From positions 1 through 8,507 of the forward strand of contig DATDDN010000017.1 in the NCBI GenBank assembly GCA_036523795.1: a stretch of DNA of 8,507 nucleotides, given 5' to 3'. A program made the translations under genes and the position numbers. Below are positions 1-8,507 of this stretch, piece by piece (position 1 is the first letter of the stretch; each line of letters starts with the position of its first letter). The DNA is from 39-52-133 sp036523795. Its GTDB lineage: Bacteria; Pseudomonadota; Gammaproteobacteria; Burkholderiales; Gallionellaceae. Under the pieces are notes generated by a model, which was not told the origin of the DNA, made no database searches, and saw only the letters and a program-made list of their open reading frames with translations.

Positions 1-4
1 GGAG
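1..4 (+). promoter_or_regulatory. Ribosome binding site of rpoB
   Basis: GGAG lies 6 bases before the ATG at 11 and directly abuts the earlier in-frame ATG at 5. Only the ATG at 11 has normal spacing, so this site decides the start of rpoB. The window begins at this motif, so its full upstream extent is not visible. Confidence 0.75.
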
Positions 5-10
5 ATGTCA

Positions 11-4081
<4,071 letters not shown>

Positions 4082-4084
4082 TCC

Positions 4085-4112
4085 TTCTGCGTGCGGCACG
4101 CCGCATGCGGAA
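4085..4112 (+). other. Stem-loop in the rpoB-rpoC spacer
   Basis: The arms 4085-4096 and 4101-4112 form a 12-bp stem with two G-U wobbles around a 4-base CACG loop, starting 3 bases after the rpoB stop codon. No run of T follows, and rpoC must still be transcribed, so an intrinsic terminator is unlikely. A structure that protects the rpoB 3' end, is cleaved by RNase III, or partly attenuates transcription would fit the position. The structure is read from the sequence; the function is inference. Confidence 0.5.
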
Positions 4113-4165
4113 ACGTGTTGATGAAGTGATTCGGGCATCGTCCCAGTTGATGGGCACAAGGCTAA

Positions 4166-4172
4166 TGAGGAG
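4166..4172 (+). promoter_or_regulatory. Ribosome binding site of rpoC
   Basis: TGAGGAG is a strong Shine-Dalgarno match ending 6 bases before the ATG at 4179. It shows that rpoC is initiated independently and not by coupling to the rpoB stop codon 97 bases upstream. Confidence 0.85.
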
Positions 4173-4178
4173 TTTCAA

Positions 4179-7100
4179 ATGAAAGCATTGCTGGATTTAT
4201 TTAAGCAGGTAACTCAGAAAGAAGAGTTTGACTCGATCAAGATCGGTCTGGCTTCCCCCGAGAAAATCCGTTCCTGGTCCTACGGCGAAGTGAAAAAGCC
4301 GGAAACCATTAACTACCGCACCTTCAAGCCGGAGCGCGATGGTCTGTTCTGCGCCAAGATTTTCGGCCCGACCAAGGATTACGAGTGCCTGTGCGGCAAG
4401 TACAAGCGCCTCAAGCATCGCGGCGTGATCTGCGAGAAGTGCGGTGTTGAGGTCACACTGTCCAAAGTGCGCCGTGAGCGCATGGGCCACATCGAGCTGG
4501 CTTCGCCGGTTGCACACATCTGGTTCCTGAAGTCGCTGCCTTCCCGTCTGGGCATGGTGCTGGACATGACGCTGCGCGACATCGAGCGCGTGCTGTATTT
4601 TGAAGCCTATGTGGTGACCGAGCCTGGCCTGACTCCGCTCAACCGCGCACAGCTGCTGTCGGAAGATGACTACCTCGCCAAGCTGGAAGAGTATGGCGAT
4701 GACTTCACCGCACTGATGGGTGCGGAAGGCGTGCGCGCTCTGTTGCGCAGCCTGGATGTGCCTTCCGAGGTGGAGAAGCTGCGCAGCGAGCTGGAAGGCA
4801 CGACTTCCGAGACCAAGATCAAGAAATACGCCAAGCGCCTGAAAATTCTCGAGGCGTTCATGCAGTCCGGCATCAAGCCGGAGTGGATGGTGATGGAAGT
4901 GTTGCCAGTGTTGCCGCCGGAACTGCGTCCGCTGGTACCGCTGGATGGTGGGCGTTTCGCGACTTCCGATTTGAACGATCTGTATCGTCGCGTCATCAAC
5001 CGTAACAACCGTCTCAAGCGCTTGCTGGAGCTGAAGGCGCCGGAAATCATCGTGCGCAACGAGAAGCGCATGCTGCAGGAAGCGGTGGATTCTCTGCTGG
5101 ACAACGGCCGTCGCGGCAAGGCGATGACCGGCGCCAACAAGCGCCCGCTCAAGTCGCTGGCCGACATGATCAAGGGCAAGGGCGGTCGCTTCCGCCAGAA
5201 CCTGCTGGGCAAGCGCGTGGACTATTCCGGCCGTTCCGTGATCGTGGTGGGCCCTCAGCTCAAACTGCACCAGTGCGGTCTACCCAAGAAAATGGCGCTG
5301 GAACTGTTCAAGCCGTTCATTTTCGAGCGTCTGGAAAAGATGGGTCTGGCCACCACGATCAAGGCCGGCAAGCGCATGGTCGAGGCTGAAGAGCCGATCG
5401 TGTGGGATATCCTGGAAGAAGTGATCCGCGAACATCCTGTGATGCTGAACCGTGCGCCTACGCTGCACCGTCTCGGCATCCAGGCGTTCGAGCCGATGCT
5501 GATCGAAGGCAAGGCGATCCAACTGCACCCGCTGGTGTGTACCGCGTTCAACGCCGACTTCGACGGTGACCAGATGGCCGTGCACGTACCGCTGTCGCTG
5601 GAAGCACAGATGGAATGCCGCACCCTGATGCTGGCCTCCAACAACGTGCTGTCTCCTGCCAACGGCGAGCCGATCATCGTGCCGTCGCAGGACATCGTGC
5701 TGGGCCTGTATTACATGACGCGCGAGCGTCAGGGTGCGATCGGCGAAGGTTCCATGTTTGCCGACGTGGCCGAAGCCAAGCGCGCCTACCAGGCCAAGCA
5801 CGTGGATCTGCAGGCCAAGGTGATGGTGCGCATTAACGAGACGCATGTCGACGAGAAGGGCGAGCGCCAGCCCAAGCGTACGCGTTACGAAACTACGGTG
5901 GGTCGCGCCATCCTGTCGGAAATTCTGCCGGCCGGTCTGCCCTTCAGCGTGGTGAACAAGGCGCTGAAGAAGAAGGAAATCTCGCGTCTGATCAACACCA
6001 GCTTCCGCCGTTGCGGCCTGCGCGACACCGTGATCATGGCCGACCAGCTGATGTACACAGGTTTTGCCTACGCGACTCGCGCCGGCATCTCCATCTGCGT
6101 GGACGACATGCTGGTGCCGCCCCAGAAGGGCGACCTGATCGCGGCTGCCGAGAAGGAAGTGCACGAAATCGACACGCAATACACCTCCGGTCTGGTGACC
6201 CAGGGTGAGCGCTACAACAAGGTGGTGGATATCTGGGGCCGTACCGGTGACGTCGTGGCCAAGGCCATGATGGACCAGCTCGGTAGCGAGCCGGTGGTTG
6301 ACCGCGCCACTGGCCAGCCTCGCACGGATGCCAAGGGCAAGCCGGTGATGCAGGAATCGTTCAACTCCATCTACATGATGGCCGACTCCGGCGCGCGTGG
6401 CTCTGCGGCACAGATTCGCCAGTTGTCCGGCATGCGCGGCCTGATGGCTAAGCCGGATGGCTCGATCATCGAGACGCCGATTACCGCGAACTTCCGCGAA
6501 GGCCTCAACATGCTGCAGTACTTTATTTCCACCCACGGTGCACGTAAGGGTCTGGCTGATACCGCGCTGAAAACAGCGAACTCCGGTTACCTGACACGCC
6601 GCCTGGTCGACGTGACCCAGGATCTGGTGGTGATCGAGGACGATTGCGGCACCACCAATGGCCGTGCCATGAAGGCGCTGGTCGAGGGCGGTGAGGTGAT
6701 CGAGGCGCTGCGTGAGCGCATCCTCGGCCGCGTGGCCAGCACCGACATCGTCAATCCGGAATCCGGCGCCACCCTGTATGAAGCCGGCACCCTGTTGAAT
6801 GAAGACATGGTGGAGACCATCGAGTCTATGGGCATCGACGAAGTGCGCGTGCGTACTCCGCTGACCTGTGACACCCGCTTCGGCCTGTGCTCCAAGTGCT
6901 ACGGCCGCGATCTGGGCCGTGGCGGTCTGGTCAATGTGGGCGAGGCAGTCGGCGTGATCGCAGCGCAGTCGATCGGTGAGCCGGGTACCCAGCTGACCAT
7001 GCGTACCTTCCACATCGGTGGTGCGGCATCGCGTACCGTAGTGGCCAGCCAGGTAGAGGGCAAGTCCAATGGTGTGGTCAAGTTCAGCCAGAACATGCGC

Positions 7101-8336
7101 ATCGTCACCTCGAAGACCGGTGTTCAGGTGGTCGTGGCACGCAGCGGCGAAATCATGGTGACTGACGATCATGGCCGTGAGCGTGAGCGTCACAAGGTGC
7201 CTTACGGTGCGACCTTGACGGTGCGCGAAGGTACTGCTGTGCGCGCCGGTGAAGTGCTGGCGACCTGGGATCCGCATACCCGTCCGGTGGTGACCGAGTA
7301 TGCCGGCCGCGCCCGTTTCGAGAACGTGGAAGAGGGCGTGACCGTAGCCAAGCAGATCGACGAGGTGACTGGTCTGTCCACCCTGGTGGTCATCGATCCC
7401 AAGCGCAGCACGACGCAAACCAAGGGCGTGCGCCCACTGGTACGCCTGCTGGATGACAATGGCAATGAGATCAAGATCGCCGGCACCGACATCCCGATCT
7501 CGGTGGCGTTCCAGACCGGCAGTATCATTACCATCGAAGACGGTCAGCATGTGGGTGTGGGTGACGTATTGGCCCGTATTCCGCAAGAGTCGTCCAAGAC
7601 ACGCGACATTACCGGCGGTCTGCCGCGCGTTGCCGAGCTGTTCGAAGCACGTTCGCCCAAGGATGCCGGCATGCTGGCCGAGGTGACCGGTACCGCTTCC
7701 TTCGGCAAGGAAACCAAGGGCAAGCAGCGTCTGATCATCACCGACGTGGATGGCGTGGCGCATGAGTTCCTGATTCCCAAGGACAAGCACGTGCTGGTGC
7801 ACGACGGCCAGGTGGTCAACCAGGGCGAGATGATTGTGGACGGCCCCGCCGATCCGCACGACATCCTGCGCCTGCTGGGCATCGAAGCGCTGGCCCGTTA
7901 CATCACCGACGAAGTGCAGGACGTTTACCGCCTGCAGGGTGTGAAGATCAACGACAAGCACATCGAGGTGATCGTGCGCCAGATGCTGCGCCGCGTTCAG
8001 GTGGTTGATCCAGGCGACACTACTTTCATTCCGAAAGAACAGGTGGAGCGCGCCGACGTGCTGCAGGAAAACGAGCGCGTGGAAGCCGAGGACAAGCGTC
8101 CGGCGACATACCAGTACATGTTGCTGGGTATTACCAAGGCTTCGCTGTCGACCGATTCGTTCATTTCGGCAGCTTCCTTCCAGGAGACCACTCGCGTTCT
8201 GACCGAAGCTGCGATCATGGGCAAGAAAGACGAGCTGCGTGGCCTGAAGGAAAACGTCATTGTGGGCCGCTTGATCCCGGCGGGTACCGGTTTGGCCTAT
8301 CACGGCATCCGTCGCAAGCAAGCGCAGGACTGTTGA
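4179..8336 (+). CDS. rpoC: DNA-directed RNA polymerase subunit beta'
   Basis: This encodes the catalytic beta' subunit, 1385 residues (E. coli 1407). The start MKALLDLFKQ follows a strong ribosome site. In order: the N-terminal zinc site C70, C72, C85, C88; the sigma-binding clamp helices around 265-309 (NRNNRLKRLLELKAPE from 274); MLNRAPTLHRLG with R425; the magnesium loop NADFDGD with D460, D462 and D464; the bridge helix around 778-815 (YFISTHGARKGLADTALKT); the second zinc site C823, C897, C904, C907; and the trigger-loop base QLTMRTFH with M941 and H945. The long insertion SI3 inside the trigger loop (about 950-1135) is present, as in most Proteobacteria. The C-terminal DELRGLKENVIVGRLIPAG is intact, but the protein stops only ten residues after GLAYH, giving a short tail. 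All catalytic and zinc residues checked are kept. It assembles with the rpoB product. No obvious U-rich terminator follows. Confidence 0.99.
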   Translation: MKALLDLFKQVTQKEEFDSIKIGLASPEKIRSWSYGEVKKPETINYRTFKPERDGLFCAKIFGPTKDYECLCGKYKRLKHRGVICEKCGVEVTLSKVRRERMGHIELASPVAHIWFLKSLPSRLGMVLDMTLRDIERVLYFEAYVVTEPGLTPLNRAQLLSEDDYLAKLEEYGDDFTALMGAEGVRALLRSLDVPSEVEKLRSELEGTTSETKIKKYAKRLKILEAFMQSGIKPEWMVMEVLPVLPPELRPLVPLDGGRFATSDLNDLYRRVINRNNRLKRLLELKAPEIIVRNEKRMLQEAVDSLLDNGRRGKAMTGANKRPLKSLADMIKGKGGRFRQNLLGKRVDYSGRSVIVVGPQLKLHQCGLPKKMALELFKPFIFERLEKMGLATTIKAGKRMVEAEEPIVWDILEEVIREHPVMLNRAPTLHRLGIQAFEPMLIEGKAIQLHPLVCTAFNADFDGDQMAVHVPLSLEAQMECRTLMLASNNVLSPANGEPIIVPSQDIVLGLYYMTRERQGAIGEGSMFADVAEAKRAYQAKHVDLQAKVMVRINETHVDEKGERQPKRTRYETTVGRAILSEILPAGLPFSVVNKALKKKEISRLINTSFRRCGLRDTVIMADQLMYTGFAYATRAGISICVDDMLVPPQKGDLIAAAEKEVHEIDTQYTSGLVTQGERYNKVVDIWGRTGDVVAKAMMDQLGSEPVVDRATGQPRTDAKGKPVMQESFNSIYMMADSGARGSAAQIRQLSGMRGLMAKPDGSIIETPITANFREGLNMLQYFISTHGARKGLADTALKTANSGYLTRRLVDVTQDLVVIEDDCGTTNGRAMKALVEGGEVIEALRERILGRVASTDIVNPESGATLYEAGTLLNEDMVETIESMGIDEVRVRTPLTCDTRFGLCSKCYGRDLGRGGLVNVGEAVGVIAAQSIGEPGTQLTMRTFHIGGAASRTVVASQVEGKSNGVVKFSQNMRIVTSKTGVQVVVARSGEIMVTDDHGRERERHKVPYGATLTVREGTAVRAGEVLATWDPHTRPVVTEYAGRARFENVEEGVTVAKQIDEVTGLSTLVVIDPKRSTTQTKGVRPLVRLLDDNGNEIKIAGTDIPISVAFQTGSIITIEDGQHVGVGDVLARIPQESSKTRDITGGLPRVAELFEARSPKDAGMLAEVTGTASFGKETKGKQRLIITDVDGVAHEFLIPKDKHVLVHDGQVVNQGEMIVDGPADPHDILRLLGIEALARYITDEVQDVYRLQGVKINDKHIEVIVRQMLRRVQVVDPGDTTFIPKEQVERADVLQENERVEAEDKRPATYQYMLLGITKASLSTDSFISAASFQETTRVLTEAAIMGKKDELRGLKENVIVGRLIPAGTGLAYHGIRRKQAQDC

Positions 8337-8343
8337 TCGTCAG

Positions 8344-8365
8344 CGCGAACGGGCGTTGGTTCGCG
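8344..8365. other. Short inverted repeat after rpoC
   Basis: CGCGAAC (8344-8350) and GTTCGCG (8359-8365) form a perfect 7-bp stem around an 8-base loop, 7 bases after the rpoC stop codon. There is no T-run after it on either strand, so it is not a standard intrinsic terminator. It could stabilise the rpoC 3' end or be a chance palindrome in GC-rich DNA. Confidence 0.3.
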
Positions 8366-8397
8366 GCCGGCATCCTGAGGAGGGGCGATCAGTAGGC

Positions 8398-8421
8398 CCG
8401 ATCCGAAACGGGACGGATCGG
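8398..8421. terminator. Possible bidirectional terminator hairpin
   Basis: CCGATCCG (8398-8405) and CGGATCGG (8414-8421) are perfect 8-bp inverted repeats around an 8-base loop. The repeat abuts the stop codon of the minus-strand reading frame (8422-8424) and lies 61 bases past the end of rpoC. That is where a shared terminator between convergent genes would sit. Neither strand has a T-run after the stem, so termination is inferred from position only. Confidence 0.3.
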
Positions 8422-8507
8422 TCAGGCGATGAGCGCGGTTTTCTCTCCGAGATCGACCGGATAGACGCCGTTGAACGCCGACGTGGAGAACACGTCCTCG
8501 GGAAGCC
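8422..8507 (-). CDS. 3' end of an unidentified convergent gene (partial)
   Basis: Read on the minus strand, an open frame enters from the window end and runs 27 whole codons to TGA at 8424-8422, ending FNGVYPVDLGEKTALIA. Its start lies outside the window. The composition is mixed and protein-like, codon third positions are mostly G or C, and a perfect inverted repeat follows the stop directly; all of this fits a real gene end. I do not recognise the family, and 27 residues are too few to assign a function. It faces rpoC, so it would belong to a separate transcription unit. The alternative is a chance open frame: a plus-strand frame over the same bases is also open but is arginine-rich and looks like a shadow. 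Confidence 0.4.
   Translation of the reverse strand, partial: LPEDVFSTSAFNGVYPVDLGEKTALIA

Noticed and set aside
4085..4112. Intrinsic terminator between rpoB and rpoC
   Set aside because: The stem is followed by AACGTG with no T-run, and full termination would prevent rpoC expression.
4142..4154. Small hairpin CCCA/TGGG upstream of the rpoC ribosome site
   Set aside because: The stem is only 4 bp and cannot be told from chance.
5280..8321. A 1,013-codon minus-strand open frame opposite rpoC
   Set aside because: Same cause: it is in exact register with rpoC codons and has a shadow-like composition.
8377..8385. GAGGAGGGG, a strong Shine-Dalgarno-like motif after rpoC
   Set aside because: No start codon lies at a suitable distance. 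The next ATG (8429) gives only 11 codons before a stop.
8332..8507. Plus-strand frame open from the rpoC end to the window end, suggesting a frameshifted RpoC tail or a new gene
   Set aside because: Its translation is arginine-rich (for example DRQRERALVRGR), resembles no RpoC tail I know, and has no convincing start. It is better explained as the complement of GC-rich DNA carrying the minus-strand frame.

Overview
The window is almost entirely two large, intact, co-directional genes, rpoB and rpoC, which encode the beta and beta' subunits of bacterial RNA polymerase. Subunit lengths, a beta-proteobacterial pattern of small insertions relative to my recalled E. coli sequences, and close resemblance to recalled Neisseria proteins point to a member of the Betaproteobacteria. 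Neisseriales (for example the Chromobacterium/Vogesella side) is my best guess, from protein similarity recalled rather than computed. Composition is GC-rich with strongly selected codon use, as expected for highly expressed core genes.

Layout: positions 1-10 hold the tail of the rpoB leader with its ribosome binding site. rpoB occupies 11-4081. A 97-base spacer (4082-4178) carries a strong 12-bp stem-loop without a U-tract and then the rpoC ribosome binding site. rpoC occupies 4179-8336. The last 171 bases (8337-8507) contain two short inverted repeats and, on the minus strand, what looks like the 3' end of an unidentified convergent gene (stop codon at 8422-8424).

The two proteins form the catalytic core together with alpha and omega. 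Beta supplies the rifampicin-pocket/fork region and the lysines near the active centre. Beta' supplies the metal-binding NADFDGD loop, two zinc sites, the clamp helices that bind sigma, the bridge helix and the trigger loop. Every catalytic and zinc-binding residue I checked is present and neither gene is broken.

I see no defence system, mobile element, CRISPR array, tRNA or rRNA. The points worth a second look are modest. They are the near-total absence of TTA/CTA/TCA codons, which creates antisense open frames of over 1,000 codons; the rpoB-rpoC spacer hairpin; small lineage insertions in both subunits; a short RpoC C-terminus; and the lack of rpsL directly after rpoC, with a convergent reading frame there instead.
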